From Delphinus delphis (taxonomy: Eukaryota > Chordata > Mammalia > Artiodactyla > Delphinidae), in the NCBI RefSeq assembly GCF_949987515.2, contig NC_082701.1, forward strand, positions 36,287,755-36,351,754: a DNA stretch of 64,000 nucleotides, read 5' to 3'. Position 1 is the stretch's first letter. Every line of letters begins with the position of its first letter. Both the position numbers and the translations under genes were made by a program. A model generated the notes under the pieces. The model saw only the letters and a program-made list of their open reading frames with translations. It did not search any database and was not told where the DNA came from. Shown here in pieces: positions 36,376 through 47,599 of the stretch.

Positions 36376-36895
36376 AGTAAAGCAAGGAACTATGGCATAA
36401 TTAATCTATTTCTAGTCTTGCAAGATTTCAAAAGAATCTAAAATAGCATAATTTGTAATAAGAAAGAACCTTTGTATTCTAAGTTAATCACTAAAGGGAT
36501 GTTGCCTATAAACTTAAATTATGTACAATGGCCCATCTCTGGGAACCCTGCCTCCCAGGTAATGAGCGTTAAGCTAAAAATACTTTGGTTTAGCTCACAG
36601 GAAATATCCTGACCAGAACCACCTGTGAATGACTACAGGAAGGAAGAAATTAACACATCCCCTCTGGAGGCTGACAAGAACCAGGAAATGTTTGAATTTA
36701 TTCCCTCCCCTATTAGTATAAAGGAAGCCTGAATTCTAACTTAGGCAAGCTGGTTCTTTGGGACACTAGTCCACCATTTTCTCAGTCTGCTGGCTTTCCA
36801 AATAAAGTTGCTCTTCCTTGCAGCAACAACTCATCTCTTGATTTATTGATCCATTGTACACTGAGCAGTATGAGCTTGGATTTGGGAAAAATTTC
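36376..36895 (+). mobile_element. Class-I ERV-like LTR (copy 1)
   Basis: Shares ordered blocks with the LTR at 43593-44119: 'agaaattaacacatcccctc', 'gtctgctggctttccaaata' and 'tgagcttgga'. A TATA-like tataaag (36717) lies about 84 bp before AATAAA (36801), a normal U3/R layout for a gammaretrovirus-type LTR. The left boundary is eroded and uncertain; homology is secure from about 36466. I see no gag, pol or env sequence beside it, so it appears to be a solo LTR. Confidence 0.75.
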
Positions 36896-37189
36896 ATGAG
36901 TGTCAAAGTTTTATGTCACATAGTGTGTAAAACCTAATAATACTCAGCAGGTGATAAAGGCAATGCATTGGGAAAATAAAGACTATATGAAAACATTACC
37001 AGGGACATTATAGTTGTGACTGAAGATTCCTGAATCTTTTGTTTAGATTATGCAACCATGTATAGGAAGAAAGAAAAGGATTCACAATCCTAGATACCAT
37101 TTGTGGCAAGTGCAATTTTCTCAACCTTTTTTCCTTCTTATTTCCCTTCCATACTTTTATACATAGTGTTTAGGCATGTGACAGTCTCA
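36896..37189. other. Unassigned intergenic DNA
   Basis: Nothing recognised. Confidence 0.5.
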
Positions 37190-37520
37190 GTGGAGACAGT
37201 GGATTGGAAAGAACACTTACTATGAAAGTCATAGAATCTGAACTCCAGTTTTAGCTTTGCCTTTTTCTTTCATCTCTTTCAGCTAATTTTCCCCATCTTT
37301 AAATGAGAAGGCAGTGCTAATTCACACTGCAGATCTACCTTCCAACAATAATATGACTTAAGTTGAATTACTTAACCTCTCCTATTATTTAATTATTTGC
37401 CTGTAAATAGGATACAACTCCAAATCTTACACAACTTTTGTAAGAATTGAGTGAGCTAACATGTCTGGAAAGCTTACCAAGTGACTAACACATAATATAT
37501 GCTTGATAAATATTATTTTC
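37190..37520 (+). repeat. MIR SINE fragments
   Basis: Two MIR-like blocks: 37200-37330 ('aatctgaactccagtttta', 'cccatctttaaatgagaagg') and 37360-37520 ('gaattacttaacctctcc', 'gtaagaattgagtgagctaa', 'atgcttgataaatatta'). The second is the clearer. Confidence 0.62.
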
Positions 37521-37928
37521 TTTCTCTTCATCCTTTCATTCCTCCCCTTTGAAGTCTCCTCAAGCTCTAAAATGTATTTATATTGAGACTCAATAGACAA
37601 AAATCAATGTCTTGTCAACATGGAATATAAAATGGGATCACACTCTTTTTAGTTTTCAAGTTAAATTACACCACGGCTCCAACAGACTATTTATGGCAAA
37701 GCTGTTTTTCCCTCCATTGGAAGCCCTGGTTCCAAAATAAGTTCATGAACCCCAGGGAGCTAACTTGGTCCTAGTTCCTCAAAGAAGGAAGGAAACATAA
37801 GGAAAGAAAGGAAAACTTTATGCATCAAAGTCACAAAATCTTGTGTCCTTTGTTTCATATGTGTAACTGCCTCATGGCAAACATGGAAACTTGTTAGATG
37901 GGATTGCCCAAAGCAAAATTTCCCTTGA

Positions 37929-38712
37929 TAGAAAGCCTCTTGCCCTGTTGGTGGGAATGTAAATTGATACAGCCACTATGGAGAACAGTATGGAGGTTAC
38001 TTAAAAAACTAAAAACAGAACTACCATATGACCCAGTAATCCCACTACTGGTCATATACCCTGAGAAAACCATAATTCAAAAAGAGTCATCTACCACAAA
38101 GTTCATTGCAACTCTATTTACAATAGCCAGGACATGGAAGCAACCTAAGTGTCCATTGACAGATGAATGGATAAAGAAGATGTGGCACATATATACAATG
38201 GAATATTACTCAGCCATAAAAAGAAATGAAATTGAGTTATTTGTAGTGAGGTGGATGGACCTAGAGTCTGTCATACAGAGTGAAGTAAGTCAGAAAGAGA
38301 AAAACAAATACTATATGCTAACACATATAAATGGAATCCAAATAAAACAGTTCTGAAGAACCTAGGGGCAGGACAGGAATAAAGACACGTATGTAGAGAA
38401 TGGACTTGATGACACAGGGAGGGGGAAGGATAAGCATGAAGTGAGAGAGTGGCACTGACATATATACACTACCAAATGTAAAATAGATAGCTAGTGGGAA
38501 GCAGCCACATAGCACAGGGAGATCATCTTAGTGCTTTGTGTCCACCTAGAGGGGTGGGATAGGGAGGGTGGAAGAGAAACACAAGAGGGAGGAGATATGG
38601 GGATATATGTTCATGTATACCTGATTCACTTTGTTATACAGCAGAAACTAACACACCATTGTGAAGCAATTATACTCCAATAAAGGTGTTAAAAAAATTT
38701 TTTTTAATTTAA
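37929..38712 (+). mobile_element. Young L1 3' end with perfect TSD
   Basis: ORF2 C-terminus open to its natural end at 38356 ([20 protein letters not shown], then DEWIKKMWHIYTMEYYSAI), followed by the 3'UTR and AATAAA. A perfect 14-bp TSD, aaaatttcccttga, lies at 37915-37928 and 38713-38726. The uninterrupted frame suggests a fairly recent insertion. It is the first arm of an inverted pair with 39070-39806. Confidence 0.95.
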
Positions 38713-38849
38713 AAAATTTCCCTTGACATAAGTTTCAGTATGTGTGTATAATAGTGAAGGGGCAGAGGGGAGGAACTTCCTCTTCCCCAGTGTTGTGTTA
38801 AATAGTGTCTACTCTATACTAGTCTATGTGTAGGCGTAGATGTTCATTC

Positions 38850-38902
<53 letters not shown>
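38850..38902. repeat. (TA)n(TG)n compound microsatellite
   Basis: About ten TA units followed by about sixteen TG units. Confidence 0.96.
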
Positions 38903-38904
<2 letters not shown>

Positions 38905-39069
38905 TAGTTTTTAGAGTGTGCAATCAAAAACACACATGCACATCTATTTTCCCAAGAAATGGCAGGAGTGGCTGACTTACAGAAAAACCTAGAAATATTA
39001 ATAAATTGTGCCTGGAATTTGCATTCCTTTTTATAAGACAAAGGGTCACTGCTTTTTTCTCCTCACTGT

Positions 39070-39806
39070 TTTTTTTGTTTTGTTTTGTTTTTACATCTTT
39101 CTTAGAGTATAATTGCTTTACAATGTTGTGTTAGTTTCTGCTGTATAACAAAGTAAATCAGCTATATATATACATATATCCCCATATACCCTCCCTCTTG
39201 TGCCTCCCTCCCACCTTCCCTATCCCACCCCTCTAGGTGGTCACAAATCACTGAGCTGATCTCCCTGTGCTGTGTGGCTGCTTCCCACTAGCTAACTGTT
39301 TTACATTTGGTAGTGTATATATGTGCATGCCACTCTCTCACTTCGTTGCAGCTTACTCTTCCCCCTCCCCATGTCCTCAGGTCCATTCTCTACATCTGTG
39401 TCTTTATTCCTTTCCTGCCTCTAGGTTCATCAGAACCAATTTTTTTTTTTTTAGATTCCATATATATGTGCTAGCATACAGTATTTGTTTTTCTCTTTCT
39501 GACTTACTTCACTCTGTATGACAGACTCTAGGTCCATCCACCTCACTACAAATAACTTAATTTCATTTCTTTTTATGGATGAGTAATATTCCATTGTACA
39601 TATGTGCCACATCTTCTTTATCCATTCATCTGTTGATGGACACTTAGGTTGCTTCCATGTCCTGGCTATTGTAAATAGAGTTGCAATGAACATTGTGGTA
39701 CATATCTCTTTTTCAATTATGGTTTTCTCAGGGTATATGCCCAGTAGTGGGATTGCTGGGTCATATGGTAGTTTATTTTTTTGTTTTTTAAGGAACCTCC
39801 ATACTG
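39070..39806 (-). mobile_element. Young L1 3' end, antisense
   Basis: Inverted copy of the same L1 region. The minus-strand frame at 39693-39451 reads MFIATLFTIARTWKQPKCPS and continues DEWIKKMWHICTMEYY, nearly identical to the plus copy 1 kb away. A short shared actgttt at 39065-39071 and 39803-39809 may be the TSD. Confidence 0.93.
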
Positions 39807-39809
39807 TTT

Positions 39810-40897
39810 GCTTGATTGGTCTACGTCTCAGGGACTTGCCCTTGAGGTTGGAGCCCCATGCCCACTATCCATATTATCAGCAATGCAGGGTGGAGAGGAC
39901 ATGAGGGGAAGATTGAAAACTCCTTCTTGATCTTCTCCATAATCTGTTAACCATCAGGAATCTTCCCAGACTCATCTGGTCTTTAAGGCCATGCTTTATC
40001 AGGCCTGATATAGTTTGCCCTAGAATGGGTAGGAATATAAAATCTCCTCTTGTCTTGTCATCATGGCTCTCAAGAGATAATCACAAAATAAGTTCACCTT
40101 GATTTTGGTGACTATTCAAAGAGGTGGTCTATAAATTTTATTATTTTGTTCAACATATAGAAAACTCTCAATATTTTCAAGTGGCTGTGTCTGTTATGAC
40201 AGCCATAAAAACCTGGATCAAAAGGGAGCTCATTTCACACTCACAGACACAACTGAAAAAATACTTTTTTCTTACATTCTCATCCCTCTGAACTCCTGTT
40301 TTCCAGCCTCCATCAGATTCTAATTCAATGTTCCTATTCCATAAATCCCTTTGGAGAAAAGGAACTCTCTTGGCTCTAATGAGTGTACTGAAATTGGTTT
40401 TCCAAGAATGATTAAGACAGTCAGACTATATGGGTAGTGATTATTGCTCCCCACACTGTCCTGAAAGGAACAGAGCTGTTGGAAACAGTAAATGCTGCAG
40501 TGTTATGTAAGAACTCATTACTCTCCTTTGATCCTCTGTTTGCTGGCTCCCAACACAGTGATGGGCTACAATATGCAGCTATGAGACAACCTTGATGCAA
40601 TTTAAGGATATACCACATGTTGCAGAAAAGAAAGAAAAGACAATTTAGAAGTAGAGAGGCAGAAACAGAGGTAAAGCAGGAAATATCATGGGATAAAGGT
40701 GTGGATCCACAGCAGTTGCCTCAGGTGCCAAAAATTATCCCTTCATGAGAAGCCAAACTGTCACCTGATGTATATTCCTAAATCATTTAATTTTATTACA
40801 AAATTTTCTCCTCCGCCACCGCATCTCCCTGTCACTCTCAGATCCTGTTAAGCAGTTTTTGTCTTCCTTTGAAAATAGATAGATTTGAGAGGAGAGA
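39810..40897. other. Unassigned intergenic DNA
   Basis: No gene or repeat recognised between the L1 and the duplicated segment. Confidence 0.5.
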
Positions 40898-41050
40898 GAA
40901 GCCTACTTTCTAAGACTTTGAAACGATGGAGTAGTAACATCTACTCCAGCCATGTGTAAATCAAATAATGAATATGAAGTAGAAGACTATATGATATGGT
41001 ATTGTAGACTCATTAACAATGGTGGAAGGTGTCTTAAATGCTGGAGTAGT
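40898..41050 (+). repeat. 153-bp direct duplication, copy 1
   Basis: Begins gaagcctactttctaagac and ends gctggagtagt. It matches 41299-41451 over its full 153 bp without gaps, with about eight mismatches by eye (about 95%). I do not recognise it as a known repeat family. Confidence 0.92.
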
Positions 41051-41239
41051 GCAAAATCAAAACATAAAACATTTTTCCTGGTGAAATAAGGAACTTAAAT
41101 CCTGAGTTTGGATCAAACTGCCATGGAGATTTAAGGGGATTTAAGAGGTATAGAAGCTTGCCAAAGCAATACATTATTCTAACATTTATTATTTAAAACA
41201 CTAGTAAAATTTGGAGTCAGATGAAGCATGATTGGAGGA

Positions 41240-41298
41240 AGAAAGCATTTACTGAGCATTTAGTATGTGTTAGGTGCTTTTGAACAAACTATTCAATT
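41240..41298 (-). repeat. L2/MIR-like fragment
   Basis: 'tttactgagcatttagtatg' and 'tgttaggtgcttttgaac' resemble the L2 3'-end complement (…attgagcacctactatgtgc…). Confidence 0.5.
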
Positions 41299-41451
41299 GA
41301 AGCCTACTTTCTAAAACTTTGAAACAATGGAGTAGCAACATCTACTCCAGCCATGTGTAAATCAAATAATGAATATGAAGTACAAGACTATATGATATGG
41401 TATTGTAGACTCATTAACAATGGTGGAAGGCAGCTTAAAAGCTGGAGTAGT
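41299..41451 (+). repeat. 153-bp direct duplication, copy 2
   Basis: Second copy, offset exactly 401 bp from the first. The sequence between the copies is not duplicated again after this copy, so this is either a truncated tandem duplication or an inserted segment. Confidence 0.92.
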
Positions 41452-41584
41452 ACATGTTTATCTTCTATACCCATTATTATCAGATGGCATATATTACCTC
41501 AAAGCTGCAAATAATAATAATAATACTTATAATATTTTTTAAAAATAACATTTTTTTAAAAATCACTTGTCTTTTTCTTAATAA

Positions 41585-41932
41585 TTTTTTAAAATTATTT
41601 ATTTATCTTTGGCTGCACTGGGTCCTCACTGCTATGTGCGGGCTTTCTCTAGTTGCTGCAAGCAGGGACCACTCTTCATTGTGGTGCACAGGCCTCTCAC
41701 TGCGGTGGCTTCTCTCGTTGCAGAGCACGGGCTCTAGGCACGCTGGCTTCAGTAGTTGTGTCATGTGGGCTCAGTAGTTGTGGCTTGCAGGCTCTAGAGC
41801 ACAGGCTCAGCAGCTGTGGCACATGGGCTTAGTTGCTCTGTAGTATATGGGGTCCTCCCGGACCAGGGATTGAACCCATGTTCCCTGCGTTGGCAGGCAA
41901 ACTCTCAACCACTGCACCACCAGGGAAGCCCC
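41585..41932 (-). mobile_element. CHR-type SINE, long form
   Basis: Inverted long-form SINE. It starts in the T/A-rich tail complement ('ttatctttggctgcactggg'), then the long body ('cttcattgtggtgcacaggc', 'ggctcagtagttgtggc'), and ends 'ccaccagggaagcccc'. No convincing TSD. Confidence 0.92.
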
Positions 41933-41999
41933 GCTTATAATACTATTTAAGATAAGACTTCCCTTGTTATTTGACACTTGACCTTGAAAATCCACCTAA

Positions 42000-42125
42000 T
42001 TTTTCTGAAATTTAGTTTTCAAATCTAAATAAATAGGGATAATCATATTCCCCACCTTGCATAGTTAATTATAAGGATTATCACTATGAGTTAATACATG
42101 TGAAGAAATCAATGATTAGCAGGAA
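42000..42125 (+). repeat. MIR SINE, degenerate
   Basis: 'gttttcaaatctaaataaat', 'ccccaccttgcatagttaat', 'taaggattatcactatg' and 'agttaatacatgtg' follow MIR order. Confidence 0.62.
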
Positions 42126-42294
42126 ACTTGTACATGGTTGTAGCTCAAAATAATTTTGCTTGTTCTTCCTTTGACATTTTAAAGATTTTTTTACTTTATA
42201 AAGCATTGTTTGCTTTTCTATGTTCTCATAGCACCTTGCAATGTATCAATTTTAACACCAATCACACAAGGTAACTGTTTTTTGTCTACCTCAT

Positions 42295-42395
42295 GAAACT
42301 CATACTTCCTTGAGGGTAGAGGCTATGACGTATTTATCTTTGACTTACTGGTGTTTAGTACAGTGATGGCATAGAGTAGGCATGAGGAATTAAAT
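42295..42395 (+). repeat. L2 3'-end fragment
   Basis: 'cttgagggtagaggctatga' and 'gtttagtacagtgatggcat', then 'agagtaggcatgaggaat', the typical L2 3' terminus. Confidence 0.6.
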
Positions 42396-42469
42396 AAGTT
42401 AAAAATATCTGAATGTTTTTCAAGTTTAAGAAACAAAGAATAAGAGAATGAGAGAGATGAAAACGGTTG

Positions 42470-42507
42470 AGAGGGAAGGAAGGAAAGAAGGAAGGAAGAA
42501 GGAAAAA
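42470..42507 (+). repeat. (GGAA)n purine tract
   Basis: Irregular ggaa/gaag repeats in a longer A/G-rich stretch from about 42425. Confidence 0.9.
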
Positions 42508-43024
42508 ACACAGAGTGAGGAAGAGAGAAAAACAAAAATAACAGCATCAACAAAAAATCCTATTGACTCAGAATCAAGTGACAATTCTTTGAGCTGAAAA
42601 ACTGTTATGTTATTTAAAAGTTCCATGAAGAGTAACAAATAATTAAAATTTCAAATTTTTCTTTTTACAGCATGGGCAGCAAAACTTGAAGTTTTTGTTT
42701 ATACTAAGTCTTATTTGGAATTTCTCCTACTCTTTAAAAATCTTTCCACTAAATATATAGAAATTATTTACCTTCCTCTTATAACTGAGGAGTCTCTCCT
42801 TAAAAACAAAGAACATGGTTGCCTTTGTCATGTCTCTGTCCCTGACACAATTCACCTTTGAAGTGAATAAAGAGATTGTGAATAGATTGAAAGCAAATGA
42901 AAGACCTTGACTTTTCCAGTGAGCTCAATTTTTGGCACATAAAGAGTGGAGAATTCAGGTAGCAGGAGGCACCAATCCATTGAATAATGCTTTTTCTTTC
43001 CTTTACAAATGAAATTTAAGAAAT
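42508..43024. other. Unassigned intergenic DNA
   Basis: Nothing recognised. Frames on the minus strand across the purine tract are low-complexity. Confidence 0.5.
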
Positions 43025-43260
43025 TACATTTCACAAATATTTATGGAGTACCTATGGTGTATGGGCATACCCATACATGGATACAAACAAAAGGGACTTT
43101 TTCTTTCTGCCTTCAAGGGATTCATAACCTAAGATAATTGTACAAGTAAATAAATTACATCAAAGTGATAGGGATAGAGTAGGATAATTAAATGGTCAGT
43201 TTAGAAATCCCACTAGGGGATTAAAGACAGAAAGAGAATTTTAAGGGAGTTTGGAAGACT
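43025..43260 (-). repeat. L2 LINE fragment
   Basis: Inverted L2: 'acaaatatttatggagtacc', 'tgccttcaagggattcataa', 'gtacaagtaaataaattaca' and 'aaagtgatagggatagagta'. Confidence 0.68.
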
Positions 43261-43534
43261 GTTGTAAGCTAATGACCACTCAAGAAAAAAAATCCAGTAA
43301 CCTAGCAACAATCTACACTACCTTGAAGGAAGACCAGGTTCATCCAAGTGCCAGACACACTCAATCCACAAACCGTGAGAGTTAAAATACAAGACAATAG
43401 ATATGGTGCCTGAATCTTGTTACATGAAGTCAGAGAGTTAATAGTCCTTGAAGAGTAACATTTCTGAATGTAGCCAAGACAGAAACTAGGTGAAAGGGGA
43501 CATTTTACTGAAGCCTGAGATGAACTACCATATT

Positions 43535-43592
43535 TAATGTATATGTATATGTTAATGTATATGTATACATATACATTTAATGTATATGTTAA
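43535..43592. repeat. AT-rich minisatellite-like tract
   Basis: Repeats of ttaatgtatatg and a self-complementary tatgtatacatata, directly against the left end of the LTR. Confidence 0.85.
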
Positions 43593-44119
43593 TGTAGCAG
43601 GGAAGAGCCAAATCTGACTACATGTTGTATCTGTTTTTTTACATTAACCTTTGCTTTCTGCTGCTTTTGTTCATTAAAAGGATACTGTCTATACATAATG
43701 GCCTGCCTTGGGGAACCCTGCTCCTCTGCCTGAATGTTAAACCAAAGTGCCTTTGTTCAGGCAAATATCCGGACTCTGTCCACCCGTGGATGGTTACAAG
43801 AAAGAAGAAATTAACACATCCCCTCCCTGAAGCAGGCCATTCCTGTGATATTTGCAAAACTTACGGCTTTTTTACTTTACTTCCTCATCTCCTCCCCCTC
43901 TCTGTGCTGTAAAAAAAAAAAAAAAAGAAAGAAAAAAAAAGAAAGAAAGAAACGGGCATCCAAACCCCAAGAAGATGGTTATTTTGAGACTTTAGTCTGC
44001 CATCTTCTGGGTCTGCTGGCTTTCCAAATAAAGTCCTATTTCTTGCCTCAACACCTCATCTCCGATTTATTGGCCTGTCATGTGGCGAGCAGAGTGAGCT
44101 TGGACTCGATAACTTTCAC
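43593..44119 (+). mobile_element. Class-I ERV-like LTR (copy 2)
   Basis: Starts tgtagcagggaagagcc and ends near 'ggactcgataactttca'. U3 carries the 'agaaattaacacatcccctc' block shared with copy 1. AATAAA is at 44027, followed by an R/U5-like 'ttattggcctgtcatgtgg'. An A-rich (GAAA)n expansion at about 43911-43953 interrupts U3 where a TATA box would be expected. No coding sequence of the provirus is seen next to it. Confidence 0.82.
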
Positions 44120-44125
44120 ACCCTT

Positions 44126-44445
44126 TTGCTAATATACAGATGATTTAAATAACACCATGACAGTTCCAATTAAACCATATAGGACCAAAGGACAAACTGA
44201 TGATGTAAGCCTTGACGTCTGCCCAAGAATGAGGAAGAAGGTTGTCTTCTCCCCTCTGCACTCTTTGATTATAAAAGTGTGGCCTTCTCTGTTCTTGGGG
44301 CTGCTGTGCTCCCTTGCCAGCTTGCTTGTATCTCTCACAACTGTCCTATGCTAATAAACTCACTCTTTACCTACAGGTTTGCCTCACGCTGAATTCTTTC
44401 TGTGACAAGACAAAAGAACCTGAGCTTCAGTAAGTCCTGACAACA
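44126..44445 (+). mobile_element. Second LTR-type unit, different family
   Basis: Has a tataaaag box at 44270 and AATAAA at 44353, 83 bp apart. 'ccaattaaaccatatagg' lies upstream in the U3-like part, and 'cgctgaattctttctgtgac' then 'aagaacctgagcttcagtaa' lie after the polyadenylation signal. This is a compact class-I LTR layout. Its sequence is unlike the LTR immediately to the left. Boundaries are uncertain. Confidence 0.62.
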
Positions 44446-44950
44446 GGTGAGTGGTTTTAATTAAAAAAACAAACAAAAAAAAACAGTGGGATGGGGTCCC
44501 CTCCTAGTCAGGGATCATGGGTTCAAGTCCTATCAGTTTGGTATTACTGGCATGTAAATCAAAAGGAACAAACTATCAAGCAGTGAGTCTGGAGAGAAAC
44601 AATAACTTGAGTTTGAAGTCCTCTAAGTCATGAATAAACCAGGATGTGGAAATATACAATTAGGTGTATGGTTTTGTTACCGAATTAGTCAACCAGACCT
44701 GCTGCAGGGCCCTAGCCTGGGCCAAGACCCCCTGTCTCTACCAGGGAGTTTCTTTTTCCAATTGGATTTGGGCAGCTAATAAGGAAACCAATGCTGAGAC
44801 TGGAACAGCACAAGCTTTAGTCAATGGCCAAAGAATGGGGAAATGGGAACCTAGTTCACAAATCAACTTAACCCAATTCCGGTGACTGTACCAACGGTTG
44901 CCCTAGAGCAGGCTGCTGCTGAATCACTCCTGGTAGAACTATTTCCCACA
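44446..44950 (+). other. Possible ERV internal remnant
   Basis: Sequence following the LTR-like unit, with higher G+C than the surroundings and a 73-codon frame at 44664-44885. I cannot match this frame to a known gag, pol or env motif. It may be leader or internal sequence of the same element, or unrelated unique DNA. Confidence 0.35.
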
Positions 44951-45236
44951 AGTGTGATTTTCTCCACAACGTCTATGTCTGTCTTCTTTCACAAAAATAT
45001 TAACTCAATATAATTCATTATACTTCTTGACAAACTTCTCCACCATGGAACACAGCAATTCAAAAATAATTTCAAATTCATAGTAAATTAAGGGCTGCAT
45101 TAAAAATCTCCCAGACATACTGTTCTCTGAAATTGTCTGTGTCATTCCAACAAGGATCCTAGTTTTTGAATGTTTAAATAATATTCTAAAATGTAAAACA
45201 CATTTTTAGAAAACTATGAATTTTTAACATAGTCAT
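44951..45236. other. Unassigned intergenic DNA
   Basis: AT-rich. Nothing recognised. Confidence 0.5.
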
Positions 45237-45243
45237 CCTCTAC

Positions 45244-45246
<3 letters not shown>

Positions 45247-45275
<29 letters not shown>

Positions 45276-45467
45276 GTGGTACGCAGGCCTCTCACTGTTG
45301 TGGCCTCTCCCATTGCGGAGCACAGGCTCCGGACACGCAGACTCAGTGGCCATGGCTCACGGGCCCAGCCACTCCGTGGCATGTGGGATCTTCCCAGACC
45401 GGGGCACGAACCCGTGTCCCCTGCATCGGCAGGCAGACTCTCAACAACTGCGCCACCAGGGAAGCCC
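45247..45467 (-). mobile_element. CHR-type SINE, short form
   Basis: T-run of about 29 bases (45247-45275), close match to the family core, ending 'ccaccagggaagccc' at 45467. Probable TSD cctctactgattt (45237-45249) and cctctactagttt (45466-45478), with two mismatches. The open frames of 83-89 codons across it are translated SINE. Confidence 0.95.
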
Positions 45468-45699
45468 TCTACTAGTTTTAAAATATTATATTATGCAGCC
45501 ATTTTGTTTGTCCAACACTGCTTAAAAGAATGTCTAAGTGTTTAAAAAATGGTCTATAATGACATTAATAAGAAGCATCTTAATATTAAAACTAGCTAAA
45601 TGAGAGCTCAAGAGAGGGACAAAAAACTATAGGTTATAAAAAGATTGCATAGAAGCAAGTCTTAAGATGGAAACCCAAAATGTTTTCTAAGGATGTTAA

Positions 45700-46040
45700 T
45701 ACAGTTTAAAGTCAAAGAATATAACCTTTGACAAATGTCTTAATTTTGCACAGCATCAGACACATTATAGGGCTCCATTCAATCTCACATGGGTTTCTCC
45801 ACAGATACTTAAGCATCCTTATGTTATGGCAGATGGCTTTGCACAGAGAGATAACTCCAAAGACAAAACAGGCCATGCAAAGTCTTTATGACCTAGCCTC
45901 AAAAGTCACATGCCATCATTTTTGCACTATCCTATTTATGACACAAACCAGCCATGACTGAGTATGGGAAGTAACTGCATAGGGACATGAATACCAGAAG
46001 GCAAGGATCATGGGGGACCATTTTGGAGACTGGCTCTCTC
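45700..46040 (+). repeat. Old interspersed repeat, family not named
   Basis: The 3' part, 'atgacctagcctcaaaagtc', 'catgccatcatttttgcac', 'gacatgaataccagaaggc' and 'aaggatcatgggggaccatt', follows an old mammalian repeat whose weaker second copy is at 54740-55090. I cannot name the family with confidence. Confidence 0.5.
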
Positions 46041-46170
46041 TCTTCCTTTCTCTCTCTTTCTTGCTCTCTCACTCTCATTTATCTATCTGTCTATCTATCT
46101 ATCTATCTATCCATCTATATTTCTACCTATCATCTATCTACATCAATACCTGTACACATACATACACATG
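46031..46170. repeat. (CT)n / (TCTA)n microsatellite
   Basis: CT-rich left half, then about six perfect tcta units (46080-46112) and degenerate ones to about 46140, ending in a CA/TA-rich run. Confidence 0.92.
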
Positions 46171-47140
46171 CACACTACTGAAAGTACACTTTCTCAAAGT
46201 AACATGTAGACTTACACCTTCATATTCTGTATTCTACTTTGCTTTTAAATGCCTCTTTTGAACCACTAAATAGATTTCACAACCCACTAATTGGTTGCCA
46301 CCCTAATCTGAAACATAATTATGAACATGGTGTTGAAAACAAAGTTATTATTGATATTCTGGTACCATACGCATATGGATTTACGCAATACTGTGAAATC
46401 ATGAAAAAAAATCTGCATTTTAAGTTTAGTTCTAAAGAAAAAGTGACTGTTCCACAATACAAACTGTTGGGGAAAAAATCCTTTGACAATCTTATTGTTC
46501 TGTATTACACATGAGAACTGATTAACGCAGAATCTATTTGCCAAAGCAAAGAACATGCTGGCAAGATACAGTAGGCCAAGGAAAAGCCAACCTCAAGAAA
46601 GTAAGACCCAGCATTGTCCATGACATACTGGAGATAAATACAGGTCCCATAACCAGGGAACCATAAAATTTATTCTTCAGACTGAATGAAAGTAAAAGGG
46701 AGACCCATGACTAATTACACTGGGACAACAAGTCTAAACTTAAAACCATCCCAGGTGAACCTGAAAGTAGAGTTACCTTCCCTATAACCATTATATTGGA
46801 GGAAAATTTTTCAGAAATAGAAGATGGAGACACGAAGTATTATCTACAAATAGTTATTAGTCCCTTTTTCAAGAAGGAAATATCTCACACTTGTTCATCT
46901 GTGAGAAATAAATGAAATAGAATGAATGAACGTAATGAAATAGAAACTGCCTGTATGTAATGCATACTACATAAGTTCAATTTAACTGTGCTTGAATAGT
47001 GTTTTCTTACAAAAAAAAAAAAGGGAGGGGCCTGATTACTACTTTCAAATTTGTGCCTAGAACCAATCGTAACAGACTCATTTGAGTCCTATCAGGAGCA
47101 ATGATTATCAATTCCTCATAAGGAAGATTTAGGAATCACT
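46171..47140. other. Unassigned intergenic DNA
   Basis: Contains overlapping frames on opposite strands at 46239-46514 and 46287-46556 with no recognisable domain. A poly(A) run lies near 47012. Confidence 0.45.

Positions 47141-47143
<3 letters not shown>

Positions 47144-47190
<47 letters not shown>
47144..47190. repeat. (TA)n microsatellite
   Basis: About 23 uninterrupted TA units. Confidence 0.97.
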
Positions 47191-47193
<3 letters not shown>

Positions 47194-47595
47194 TACAAGG
47201 TCACTGTTTTGAGTTCTCATTACAAACTACTGTTTAGTTATTCCCAACAAGTCATCTGTTTGTCTCCTCAACCAAATGTACATATACATACATCCCTTGG
47301 CCACATAGAACCCAGCTGACAGTTATTTCAAGATGAGGGTTTCTAAACTGAGTAAAATTTATTAAATAATATGCCACACTTTTCTTGCTTTAACATATTT
47401 TATGTGTCTTCTACATGGTAAACAATCTCAGCATATGTTGATCCTTAAAATTTCAGGAAGTTCAAATGAAGAGTTACTGGCCATTCTGACCAATCATCAC
47501 AATAAGAGGAAGAAAATTAATAAATTAATATGGAGCACTCTTCTATGGAGCATAACAACTCCACAGAGGTAGATAAATTAAAAAACAAATATAGT
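47191..47595. other. Unassigned intergenic DNA
   Basis: Nothing recognised. Confidence 0.5.
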
Positions 47596-47599
47596 ATTA

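Noticed and set aside
37898..38356. 152-codon open frame as a candidate gene
   Set aside because: It is the intact C-terminal end of L1 ORF2 in a 5'-truncated insertion with a perfect TSD. The first residues come from flanking DNA.
36896..43592. Full-length provirus between the two related LTRs
   Set aside because: The interval holds L1 3' ends, MIRs, a SINE and unique DNA. No retroviral coding motif was found.
46239..46556. Opposed 91- and 89-codon frames
   Set aside because: They overlap on opposite strands with no homology signal, typical of chance in AT-rich DNA.
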